DNA of 64,000 nt, from assembly GCF_016808335.1 (NCBI RefSeq), contig NC_053145.1, positions 26,981,120 to 27,045,119 on the forward strand, given 5' to 3'. The stretch is from Panicum virgatum. Taxonomy: Eukaryota; Streptophyta; Magnoliopsida; Poales; Poaceae. The position numbers were made by a program, and so were the translations under genes. The notes below the pieces were generated by a model. That model did no database searches and had not been told where the DNA came from. It saw only the letters and a list, made by a program, of their open reading frames with translations. Shown here piece after piece: positions 45,001 to 56,400 of the stretch (positions are counted from its first letter, which is position 1; every line of letters starts with the position of its first letter).

Positions 45001-45279
45001 TTATGGCTTGTATAACTGCTTTACTATGTTTGATTTTGTAATAATGGTTTGAACTGGTTTGTAATTAATATTATGCCTGTGTTGTAAAATTGTGGTTGTA
45101 ATATCTCTGGACTCGCCTTCGTGCGGGGTATGCTTGTTCGATCCAAGAACCGGTGGTTGTATCGGGACGTTACCCGACAGACCAAGAATTGTTCCGTTTG
45201 AAGTGTGTTTGAGCCGGTGTTGCCTTTATGGTGATGGCCTGCGCACTTGAGCCGGGATAATTTAGGCGGTTCTGCCACA
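42091..45279 (+). repeat. 5' LTR of the Tekay element (3189 bp)
   Basis: Begins TGTAACACCCTAGGAGTC and ends GGTTCTGCCACA. It has an AT-rich left part, a GC-rich block at ~42560-43260, an AT-rich middle, a short conserved coding segment at ~44280-44462, and a final part with gtaatatctctggactcgcc. Compared with the 3' LTR it lacks ~430 bp after 44674, replaced by a 15-bp filler. In the first ~200 bp the two LTRs differ at about four bases. Confidence 0.9.
44250..44462 (+). CDS. Short ORF inside the Tekay LTR, conserved across LTR families
   Basis: The 5' LTR contains a 70-codon frame with an ATG at 44256 (MCVYNNVLALHV) that ends in TAA at 44460-44462. Its core LSDGTYELIPES and its ending EGKPRT have counterparts (LADGDYELVPAD and EGKPRS) in the minus-strand LTR at 53451-57841, a different LTR family. 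The copy in the 3' LTR (59288-59479) has an early TGA just before the EGKP motif. The DNA directly before the core, tcttgcattacatgtag, looks like a splice acceptor and is conserved too. Whether this is a separate peptide, or an exon of an LTR transcript, is unknown. No function is claimed. Confidence 0.45.
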   Translation: MPMCVYNNVLALHVDTTALSDGTYELIPESDGGDPEVQVNAAELTEAPNQSSEEPRAEIVSDYREGKPRT

Positions 45280-45281
45280 GC

Positions 45282-45293
45282 TGGTATCAGAGC
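45282..45293 (+). other. Primer-binding site of the Tekay element
   Basis: TGGTATCAGAGC begins two bases after the LTR end at 45279, complementary to the 3' end of initiator tRNA-Met. It is identical in position and sequence to the site at 28410-28421. Confidence 0.9.
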
Positions 45294-46594
45294 TGCAAGC
45301 GTACGCCAGAGGTGTTGGAACCCTAAAAATCGCTTTCCGTATAAAATTTGACCAACAAGGTATTTCGGAAAACTACGTTGGATTCGTTAAGGGTTGTGCA
45401 TAGAACGTAAAGTCCTAGGGAATTTACGGGAATTACTAGGTGGTTAATTATGTATGGTTTATGTTATCTGACTTCCAGCACTGTACTTTTTGTCAAACCA
45501 TACTCACAAGCAACTCTCAATTTTTGTAACGATGCACCTACGTTGAGGTAAGAAGGTAAGGATCCTCAGTTAGCTGAGGGAGTCTGACCTTCCCATCGGT
45601 GATGCGAGCCGAACGCTGCCCTCAAGCAGTGGCTTACTTGAGGTGCTTCCAATATACCGACTATTTGTTGACTATATTGGAAGTAAAGTGTGCTCAGTCA
45701 GCTGAGGGAGTCTGACCTTCCCGTCGGCGATGCGAACCGAACGCTGCGCTCAAGCAGTGACCTCTTGAGCTGCTGCCAATATATCGATCTCGGTCGACTA
45801 TATTGGGAGTAAAGGAACTTGTGAATACGCCACCAAATAGCGTATGTTAACGTTGGCCATACGGCGGAAATTGTATGGCTGCCGCTTCTATAGTGAGCGG
45901 TAATGTATGGGGACGCTTTCATGAGTGCTGGCATGAAAGGTTCATTGGATATATATATATATGTATATATATATGTATATATATATGTATATATATATAT
46001 ATATGTTCTGTCAATCTTCTGCAGGTACACTAACCGCGATTCGATAAGTTAAGAACGGTTAGAATGTATCGACTAGCTATATAGGGAGAGCCGTATCTAT
46101 GTTGTGCCACCGTGCTAACCACGTAAGCCCAACGATAGTTGGCAATTGTTTATTTTGTGAGGACGGTTAGGACGTGCATGCATATTTGGTTGATGTTTGT
46201 TTGGTTCCTAGTTTTTGAAATTGTTACATGAGCTTTTTAAGGAATTCCTAGTATGAATCCTCATAGATAAGTGTTAGTGTGCTTAAACCATAAGTGAGTT
46301 AATTTTAAATTTAGAGAGCATGCTTGTTGCAATGCTTAGATTTTCTTGGTTGAAAAAGTTGGTTTCGAGTCGTGTATTCACTCTAAGCCCCATTTTGTTG
46401 TTATAAGGATCTTTTCATTCCTTAGAATCTCAAATGATGAACCAGTACCAATTGTGGTTTATTATTTTCTGAGTTTGGAACCATATCATCTTTTGAATTA
46501 GAATCACTTTTGCTTTACCGCAGTCTTCTTAAATCTTTATTTGAGAAGTCTTGAGATAATCGTATTACTCACATTTGAATCCTTTTTGGTTCAG
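45294..46594 (+). promoter_or_regulatory. Tekay 5' leader with tandem hairpin units
   Basis: Two tandem units of ~128 bp (starting near 45565 and 45693) each fold into a series of hairpins: CTCAG/CTGAG, TCGG/CCGA, CTCAAG/CTTGAG and CCAATATA/TATATTGG. A further hairpin GCCATAC/GTATGGC lies at 45856-45879. An AT dinucleotide tract sits at ~45950-46005. A donor-like gcag|gtacac follows near 46020. The position after the primer site is where packaging and dimerisation signals lie in retroelement RNA; that role is inference. Confidence 0.6.
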
Positions 46595-47497
46595 ATGGCG
46601 GCTTGTCCCCATATCTTTTGGGATGAGAAGGGAAATGCTCATACCGACTGTCTGTACTGGGAGGGTTTTCCAAGGATTCTTTGGGATTCACTTCGTATCT
46701 TCCACTACACAGATCCACCCCAGTACACGGGACGCTAGTTTTCTGAGGATGGAATTAAGAAGAACAGAGTTACAATGACCATTCCTCAGCACCCCACCTT
46801 GGAGTGGCCACCGATTGAGATTGAGGTGATTGGGTACCGTCTTGTTGATGCTTTTGAGACAGCAGCTCTCAAAGCTATTACTACTTTTTGTGAGCACCCT
46901 CCTGAGGAGGTAGCTGCGTATCCTATTGGTTTGTTTCCAGCAGTCAGTGCTGGCAATGCAGAGTGGCTGTTCAGGATCACACACTTCGGGCACTTAATTG
47001 GAGATGTAGCGAATGAGACTATTCATGCTGTAACCAGATATATGAATGCTCAGTCTCACTACTAGATACTTCAGCAGCGACACATGGACCAGGTGATAGA
47101 CTTGGCTCAGAGTTTTCAGCGAGGCCTTCGTTTGAGAGATACCCAGATTCAGGGACTTCAGGATGCCGTTGCTGGTAGGGATCAGGCCATTGCACAGTTT
47201 GAACATCAGGCTATGGAGCATGGTGCTGAGATAGAGCAGCGCAACACAGTTATTGGTTTCCTTCAGGGGCAGGTGAATGAGCTTCAAGCAGATTGGGCTG
47301 ATGCTTTAGCCCATGTTGGTATGCTCCAGGAGCAACCAGATGTTCCAGCCGAGCCTGCAGCAGCAGAAGAGGACCTAGAGGAGATTGAGAGAGTTTCTGA
47401 TTTAGATTCAGAGCACGCCCTTGCTGAGTCTAACCCTCAGCCGGACGACTCTTCTTCCGGCAGTGCCTCTTCTGTGGGCAACCTCGATGACTTCTAG
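46595..47497 (+). pseudogene. ORF0-like protein upstream of gag
   Basis: The ATG at 46595 opens MAACPHIFWDEKGNAHTDC. One frame of 301 codons, including the final stop at 47495-47497, runs to the end with TAG stops at 46736-46738 and 47063-47065 and no frameshift. Its first half has a compact domain (WEGFPRILWDSL, EIEVIGYRLVDAFETAALKA, EVAAYPIGLFPA). Its second half is a heptad-type coiled coil (GLQDAVAGRDQAIAQFEHQA), and the end is acidic and Ser-rich. An extra ORF before gag is known in Tekay-lineage elements of grasses; its function is unknown. The ATG directly follows an acceptor-like ttttggttcag. Confidence 0.75.
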
Positions 47498-48180
47498 GCG
47501 CCTTAGACTTGTCCTAGATAGTTTGTGTTTTCTCTTGTTGTAGCTTATGTACATAGGGAAGAGATGTTGTAAAATATCCCTAGGGAGGAGTACCACTTGT
47601 TATATTATTGGGTTAGTTGGATCCATGCCACTACAATCAATCATATTATATGTGGTAAGGGTGTGTGATACTAGATTGTAAGAAAAATGCTACTTTGGAT
47701 GTAATATAAGTAGCGACTACTAGTTTGGAAATCATGATCTTCCTGTTTACCAATTCTCTTCACTTGTACATTTCTAGGCTGTTTGATGAATACTAAAGAT
47801 GTTGCAAGTTTTGTGGCATGTGTGCTCATCAAATTTTAGCCTATTGAATTTGTGAGACTAATTTTTTAGTCCAATCACTTCTATGATCTCTGTTGATTAG
47901 CAGCATAGCACATAGCGATGAAGAGTGAATTGCTAGATTATCTTCTTTACCCTTTTTCTCTCAGCGTTAAGTATCAATACGATGGAGCATGAAGCTATCT
48001 GACAGCTGACCTGTTCTGAGTTTTATGGGTTGCACAAATATGTGTTATGCATATTGTGCTACACCGCGTTTAGTTAAATTCTGCTGATTTAATTTTGGTA
48101 TCAAATGTATGATCATTGCACGTACCATTGATTTTGGGAGCAAGAAATATGTATCTAATGGATGTCTTCCATAATTACAG
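47498..48180. other. Spacer between ORF0 and gag
   Basis: 683 bp of T-rich non-coding DNA that ends in ccataattacag directly before the gag ATG. No ORF of interest. Confidence 0.6.
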
Positions 48181-51100
48181 ATGGTTGGTCATACTCGTGG
48201 AACGCCTGATGGCTTCGGTTGTGAAGCTGGCAGTGGATCTCAGCAGCCACCGCCACCCCCGTCGAATCTGGCAGAGTTAATGGCCATGCAAACAGAATTA
48301 CTCCGCCAGCTAGTCCAAGGGCAACAAAATCAGCCACGCCAACAGTATGGAGGACGGGAGGCACAACCAGCGGGTTACCAGGAATTCTTTGGTACCCAAC
48401 CTCCACTTTTCAGCCGAGCTGATGACCCACTGGACGCCGATGCTTGGCTCCGTACTGTCAATTCCAAGTTTGCTCTGCTAGCGGTACCGTGTGCTGATGC
48501 AAACAAGGCCCACTTTGCCGCCCAACAACTTCGTGGTCCTGCACGTATATAGTGGGATCATTATTGTGCAATGCAGCCTGCTGAACATATCATATCTTGG
48601 GAGGAATTCAGAACTGCCTTCAGATCACATCATATTCCTGAGGGACTAATTGAAAGAAAGTTGAATGAGTTCTTGGTTCTAGATCAGGGAACCCACACTG
48701 TTCTACAATATGCACAGACATTCAATCACTTGTGCCAGTATGCGGGCCATCATGCTGATACCGATGCCAAGAAACGTGATCGTTTCCGTCGTGGCCTCAA
48801 TACCAAGCTCAAGGAACGTCTAAACTTGGTTCAGCCCAATACTTATAATGAGCTGGTTAATATGGCCATTACTCAAGAAGACTGTATTGCTGCACATCGT
48901 GCCGAGAAGAAGCGGAAGGCACCAACAGGACCCTCGAGTGCTCAGCCACCGAAGTATCGTCTGGTACAGAACACTCCACCAAGGCCTCCACAGAGAAATG
49001 CCCCAGTGGGCAGGCTTGTCTTTAGGCCGCCCCAGCAGCAGGGAGGATTCAGACCTCCAGTGCCTTAGCAGCAGCCGCAGCAGCAGCACCAGCAGCAACA
49101 GCAACAATTTGGCCCAAGGCCGAATGCCCCACAGTTCAATAGTGGGAATGGTAATAATCGATGCTTCAACTGCGGCAGTACTTCTCACTTTGCCAAGAAT
49201 TGTCCGCAGCCCAGAAGGAATAATCCAGGGCAAAACTCCAACCAAAACAACAACAAGGGCAAGAGCAAGAGGCAAATGGTGCAAGTCCGGCGAGGGCGAG
49301 TTAACTTCACTACTCTTGCAGACCTTCCAGAAGGAGCACCAGTCATGACGGGTACTTTCTCTATTCACAATCAACCCACAGTCATATTATTTGATTCTGG
49401 TTCAACTCATAGTTTTATAAGTGCCAAGTTTGGAGCAAGAATAGGATTGGACTTTTGTCATACTACGGGATCTTTTATGATAACAACCCCTGGTGGGAAG
49501 ATAGCTTCCAATCAAATCACTAGATGTGTGCCAATTAAGCTGGGTAGCAAATTGATAAAGACAGATTTGATCTTGTTGAACTTAGAAGACATGGATGTTA
49601 TTCTGGGCATGAATTGGATGACTACACATAAAGTACTGTTAGATATCTCTTCCCGAGCTATCGAGATAGATTCACCCCATCAAGGAGCCACCATACTCTA
49701 TCTACCACAACGAGAGTGCTTCAACTCTTGTGCCTATGCCACAAAAGAAATTAAACTTGAAGATATCCCTGTTGTGTGGGAGTATGCGGATGTATTTCCA
49801 GATGATTTGCCTGGAATGCCCCCTAATAGAGATATCGAGTTTGTTATTGAGCTTCAACCCGGTACCGCCCCTATATCTAAGAGGTCGTACCGAATGCCTC
49901 CAAATGAGTTAGCAGAATTGAAAGTCCAACTCCAACACCTTCTTGACAAGGGCTTTATACGTCCAAGTTCTTCACCCTGGGGATGTCCAGCCCTGTTTGT
50001 GAAGAAGAAGGACAACAGCTTGAGGCTATGTGTTGATTATCGACCACTCAATGCGGTCACTATTAAAAACAAGTATCCTCTTCCCCGCATTGATATTCTG
50101 TTTGATCAGTTAGCTGGAGCTAAGGTTTTCTCTAAGATTGATCTTTGTTCTGGCTACCATCAAATAAAGATCAAGCCTTGTGATATTCCAAAGACTGCTT
50201 TCTCTACCATATATGGACTATATGAATATCTGGTTATGTCTTTTGGTCTTACCAATGCCCCAGTATATTTTATGTACTTGACGAATTCAGTCTTTGTGCC
50301 GGAGCTGGATAAATTCGTCATGGTATTCATTGATGATATTTTGATCTACTCCAAGAATGAAGAAGATCATGCTGAACATTTGCGTATCGTTCTTCAATGA
50401 TTACGAGATCATCACCTTTATGCCAAATTCTCCAAGTGTGAATTTTGGTTGGACAGTGTGAAATTCTAAGGCCACACTATCTCCAGTGATGGTATATCTG
50501 TTGATCCAACTAAAGTACAAGAAGTGATGGATTGGGAATCTCCTATTTCAGTTCATCAAATTCGCAGTTTTCTTGGTTTAGCTGGATATTATCGTCGATT
50601 CTTTACTGATTTCTCCAGAATAGCCAAGCCTATGACGGAGTAATTGAAGAAGGGAGTGAAATTTGTTTGGAATGATAAGTGTGAAGAAGCTTTCCAAACT
50701 CTCAAAGCACGATTAACTACTGCTCCAGTATTGGCTACACTGGACAGTACCAAACCTTTTGATGTCTATTGTGATGCTTCTGGTACGGGACTTGGTTGTG
50801 TGCTTATGCAAGACAACCGAGTTATTGCTTATGCATCAAGAGCTCTCCGGAATCATGAGAGGAATTATCCAACACATGATCTGGAGTTAGCAGCTGTCAT
50901 TCACGCTCTTAAGATTTGGAGACATCATCTTATGGGAACTCACTGTAATATTTACACTGACCATAAGAGCCTCAAATATATCTTCACTCAAGCTGATCTC
51001 AACATGAGACAGAGACGCTGGCTAGAGTTGATAAAGGACTATGATCTAGAAGTGCACTATCATCCAGGAAAGGCTAATGTGGTTGCGGATGCACTCAGCC

Positions 51101-52722
51101 GCAAGTCACAATGCCATTGTCTATCTGTAGAGCCATTCAATGAAACTCTATGCCAGGAAATGATGAAGTTAAACCTAGAAATGGTACCTCAAGGAAGTTT
51201 GAACCATATATCTATTGAGCCTACACTTCATGATAGCATCATCATGGCACAATTACATGATGAGGGTATCAAGGTTATTAAGGAAAAGTTATCCCAAGGT
51301 GAAGCAAAGTACAAATGTTTCCGAGTGGATCATAGAGGAGTTTTATGGTTTGAATCTCGACTTGTTGTACCCAAGAATCATCAGCTTAGAAAGCAAATTC
51401 TTGATGAAGCACATCTATCGAAGTTTTCAATTCATCCCGGTGGTACCAAGATGTACCAAGATCTTAAACAAAATTTCTGGTGGACTCGAATGAAAAGAGA
51501 GATCGCCAGATATGTTTCTGAATGTGATGTTTGTCAAAGAGTTAAGGCTAGTCACTTGAAAGTAGCTGGTACTCTCCAACCTTTACCCATTCCATCCTGG
51601 AAATGGGAGGACATCAGTATGGATTTTATCGTTGGCCTACCCACTACTCCTCATAAGCATGATTCTATTTGGGTAATCGTTGATAGACTCACCAAGACCG
51701 CTCATTTTATTCCAGTACACACAACTTATTCTGCCAAGAGATATGCAGAAATTTATCTCGATCAGATTGTTCGTTTGCATGGAATTCCTAAGACAATTAT
51801 TTCTGATCGTGGGCCTCAGTTTATTGCACGTTTCTGGGAGCAAATGCAAGAATCCCTTGGAACAAAATTGATTCGTAGTTCCGCTTATCATCCACAAACA
51901 GATGGGCAAACTGAACGAATCAATCAAATCCTTGAAGACATGTTGAGGGCATGTACTATTCAATATGGCAAGAACTGGGTTAAGTGCCTAGCACTGGCAG
52001 AGTTTTCATATAATAACAGTTATCAATCCAGCTTGCAAATGGCACCATTTGAAGCATTATACGGTCGAAGGTGTCGAACTCCTTTGAGTTGGTCACAAGT
52101 TGGAGAATGCAAAATTTTTGGGCCAGATATAGTCTCTGAGGCAGAGGAGAAAGTCAAAATTATCCAGATTAATCTTAAAGCAGCCCAATCAAGACAGAAA
52201 AGTTATGCAGACAAAAGAAGAGATCCTTTACAATTCAAGGTAGGTGATTTCGTATATTTGCGAGTATCTCCTACTAGAGGTGTTCAATGCTTTGGCGTAA
52301 AAGGGAAATTAGCACCCCGATACATCGGACCATTTGAAATCATCGAAACTTGTGGACCCGTTGCCTATCGACTTCGTCTTCCTTCTCAGTTGGCCGCCAT
52401 TCATAATGTCTTCCATGTATCACAACTCCGGAAGTGTACCAGGGTACCTACTGAGATCCTTGAACCACAAGGTATCGAGATTGAATCCGATCTATCTTAT
52501 ACAGAGTATCCAATCAAGATTCTTGACACCAAAGAAAGAAGTACTAGAAGGGAGAAAGTTAAAATGTACAAAATCCAGTGGAATCATCATACTGTGGAAG
52601 AAGCTACTTGGGAGACTGAAAATTTTCTCCAAAGAAACTTTCCCGACTTTCTTAGAACAAATCCAGGTACCAATGTTTTGCATCCTTTTCTTCCTGTAAT
52701 CTCAGGACGAGATTCCTTTTAG
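48181..52722 (+). pseudogene. Tekay gag-pol polyprotein, five in-frame stops, no frameshift
   Basis: One frame of 1514 codons covers the whole polyprotein. Gag spans ~48400-48860, followed by a CCHC knuckle ([14 protein letters not shown], 49162-49203). Protease has [11 protein letters not shown] (~49390); RT includes [11 protein letters not shown] and the [10 protein letters not shown] active site (~50323). RNase H starts at YCDASGTGLGC (~50767). Integrase has its HHCC zinc region (...CDVCQR), then DFIVGLP, SDRGPQFIARFW and TDGQTERINQ for the catalytic triad. A C-terminal chromodomain-like segment follows (KVKMYKIQWNHH, EEATWE, ~52560-52620). Stops lie at 48550, 49066, 50398, 50467 and 50641. 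The start ATG follows an acceptor-like cag. Integrase itself reads without a break. Confidence 0.95.
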
Positions 52723-52733
52723 GGGGGGAAGGC
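52717..52733 (+). other. Polypurine tract of the Tekay element
   Basis: ttttagggggggaaggc ends directly at the 3' LTR start TGTAACACCC, and the gag-pol stop lies inside it. This is the expected position for plus-strand priming. Confidence 0.85.
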
Positions 52734-53450
52734 TGTAACACCCTAGGAGTCTGCACAGTAGTTGTGTATATTTTATATGCATCATGTGCTTGAATTGCTT
52801 GAAAAAGGACCTTTTTGTAAATATAAAGCTTATATGTGTAATTATGATTTTATGCAAGGTCCTTTCTATAGTTATTTTTGAATATAGCTTTTGTGGAGGG
52901 TGTTTTTACAAAATTTCAGTGCATTTATTGCATGGCAGCAAATTTTGCTTTTAAGTCTGTGTTTGAAGTGAATTTGCTTTGAAAAAGACAAAATTCCTAG
53001 AATTCAAAATCCCTTCAATGTTTTTAATTTTAGCTCTTGAATCTTTGGTCAAATAAATTTTTGCACAACATCAAAGTTGTAGATCTTGAAAAGTTGAACA
53101 ACTTTCATGTTGGGCACTTTTTCATTTGAGCTTTGGTTTAAAAGTTATAGCTTGTTTACAGAGTGGTCCCTGGAATTTTTAGAAATTGCAAAACAGCCCT
53201 TTTCTTCCACCTCCAGCTCCCTGCTCTGTTTTTCCACCGCCGACCGACAGCGCCGCCCGCCGGCGCCGTGGAGAGCCTTCCCGGCCACCTCTTCCGTCGC
53301 GCTGGCGCCCACGCGTCGCGCCGCTCCTCCTCCCCCTCCTGTTACCTCGCGCTGGAGCCCCCCGGCCGTGCCACGCGCGCCGCCGAGCCCAGAAGCGTCC
53401 GCGCCGGCGCCACCTCGCCGTCGCGCTGGCTAGCCCGCTGCAGAAGCCGC

Positions 53451-56400
53451 TGTGGCGGAACCACCCAAAACTACTGGGCCCGGGTGCAATGATCTTCGTT
53501 GCTAAGCAACTCTGACCCAATTTGGCACTCACCGGTAGTTCCTCGAGTGAAGCCTCGATAAAAGCCACGCTATTCCAGGATCAGCAGACAACACTCACAC
53601 GAAGGTGAGCCCAGAGATTACAACACAAACCATTTCATACATCTCAGAGTGATTGCAGCGGAAGGAAAAATTTATTACAAACCATGTTCAGACTAGTGAA
53701 GAACTACGGAGTTCCAACTCCTCAAATTATTCAAGTCTCAAAGTTCAGCGGAAGCATTAAAAGATAACTAACGAAATAACGTGACGCATCGGTAAAGCCC
53801 GTACGAATGCGTCACTCAGCGGGAGGGTGATTAGCACCAGCTGAAGGGCCATCCCACTCAACAGACCAACCCGGAGGCAGAGTGCAAGGCCAAGTAAGAC
53901 TCGCAAACAGATCTTCAAAGTTAGTACCTGAAAAACAGTGCCACAAGCAAGGCTGAGTATACTAATACTCAGCAAGACTGACCCGTCTCCGGATATAACA
54001 TAGTCCGATAGCTAGACATGCAAGCTTTTTGGTTGGTGGGGTTTGTTTGCCAAAAATGCCGCTAAGTGTTGATCCTTACTTTCAGGTTTTACTTAGCCAG
54101 ATTCTAGTAGAATGAACCATTCTAAATTTGCAACTAACTCTACTCAAACATGGTAGAGCAACCATTTAATCAACCAGCAGTATTTTCATCATCGTATTCC
54201 ACTTGTTACTCTATGTGACCGAAATCATTAAGCAATCTCATGCCGTGAGAGGCGGACAATTCTGAATCGAATTTCAACCTGGCCAGGGGAACCTAGACCA
54301 CACGCATGGGGATCGACTTCGCTTCCGCCCACGCTACTTTTCCCCTTTCTTTCCAGTCCGTGGATCCGGAACACCCTCCCCGACTACAGAGTCCGACCAC
54401 TCTGCACCCGTACGTCGCGACATAAAATAAACCCTACTTCTACCAGGAGGGTGCGAGATCGTTCCACTCGCCGGTCCAATCAGGTACTTAAGCTTACCGA
54501 TTACCATATTTCTCGGTATGTGGCTAGTACTTTCAAACGCTTAACGAAATGAGCCACACACCGCGACCTTAGCCATTTTTGACTACACCAGCGGGGTATC
54601 ACAACTACACAACCCCGCCCGTTGTCCTTACATTTCAATAGGAAATAAAGTCAGTACAATTCCTATTTGCTCGCGAGAGGCAGGGAACCACTCGACTTCT
54701 ACCGTGCCTATTTGGCATGGCAACTAGTCGATAAAAAGATCCGGTATCAAACATAGGTTCCTATGGATCATGCATCTAGGGTTTTCGATCAACGCCTAGA
54801 GAACTTAAATGCAGAAAACCAACTATTACCATACAGTAATAAATATATAGCAGAATGATAATTCGGAAAAATAGTGGGATTATGCTCCGGGGCTTGCCTT
54901 CTTGGGCACTGTCAGACAGAAAAGCTTCTGGGGCTTGGCCCAGGTCTTGAGACAAGTTAGTACAGTTCAGATTAACCTCCTGCTCCGCACGAGAGTCCGC
55001 GGGCACCAGTTCGTAGTCTCCGTCCGCGAGGTTAACCGTTTCTATATGCAATGCAAGATTTTGAGTTATTCAGGGATATAATTTCTTTCCTTCACGATAA
55101 AGTTGTAGTCCACGAAAGTTAATTTAGTGATGATTTCACATTTCATTGCATGGGCAATCGTTTATAGAGTAGCAAGCATAACTACGATTATTCATGAATG
55201 AGTGGGGTTTTGGGTTTTCATTTTCAATTTCAACACATAGCATGCTTTCATTATTCCTTAACAACACAACTACTAAAGAGCTAGTGATGAAACACTAAAG
55301 TAACTCAGATTCAAACTTGAACATTCAGGTATAAATTTCAGCATCTACCATAGAGCAAAAACTATAACTATTCATGCAAATGGATTACTCTAGTTGCTTC
55401 ATCTTTTTGTACAGAATGTTCAACATGGGTTCTGGTACTACAAATTTTATGCAAGCAACTTCAAAGCATAAACTCAGTACTGAAATTTTTCCAGATTTTA
55501 TACACTTATATAGCAGAGGTGATAAAAAGATTAAAAACAGCAAGCCATTAACAAGGATTAATTCTACAGAAAGTTTTACTAAGGATTTGGTTCTCAAATT
55601 TTTACCAGAGACTAGTCCTGAGTTAAACATACTCCAGAAAATTTTTCAAGATTTAACTCACTATGATAAATTAGTTATTTAGTTAACTTAACATGAGTTT
55701 GCATGAATTTCTCAAGATGCATTTGACCAGTATTGCATCTGAACTTTTTATCACAGGTAGAACATACTCTAAACAAGATCATGCCCAAAAATAAAGATCA
55801 TAAACATTGTGGATTACTCAGAACAAAAATAGTAAATCTAGCCCTAAGATGCTAAGCATGATTATTCGACAAAGCCAAACTCAGTAACTGCAGCTCAAAT
55901 TTTTTTGACAGGAACACAGAGCTAAAAAGAGACTCCAGAAATAAATATGGATTTTTCTGAGCATAAGAACTATATATAAGGAATTAAGTTGATTAAACAA
56001 GCATAAATCATGGTATATAGCAAATGAACTCTAATAAATTTGAAATTTAGAGATTTTCAGGGATTCAGTGGCACAAGACTGTAGTAAAATTTTCAGAGCA
56101 AGTTCATGTACATATTTTCCAGAATTAAATCGAGAATGCTAACAACAGATTAGAGAATCTTGATTGTTCTAACCTGATAACTGTTTTGGTTTGGTGTCAT
56201 CTTTTTACTGTGATCTTAGAATCCCATTAGTTATAACATATCCAAAAATCAAGGTCATTTGATGTGCAGAACTTCATGAACATACATAAGGTGATTTTCT
56301 TAATCTTTTCCCTAGATTAAATTCGGTTGAGTTTCTGCAAATGTGAATGTTACAAAATTTGTAGATTTTGTTACAAGGATTCCAGATCAGTTGAGTTTGC

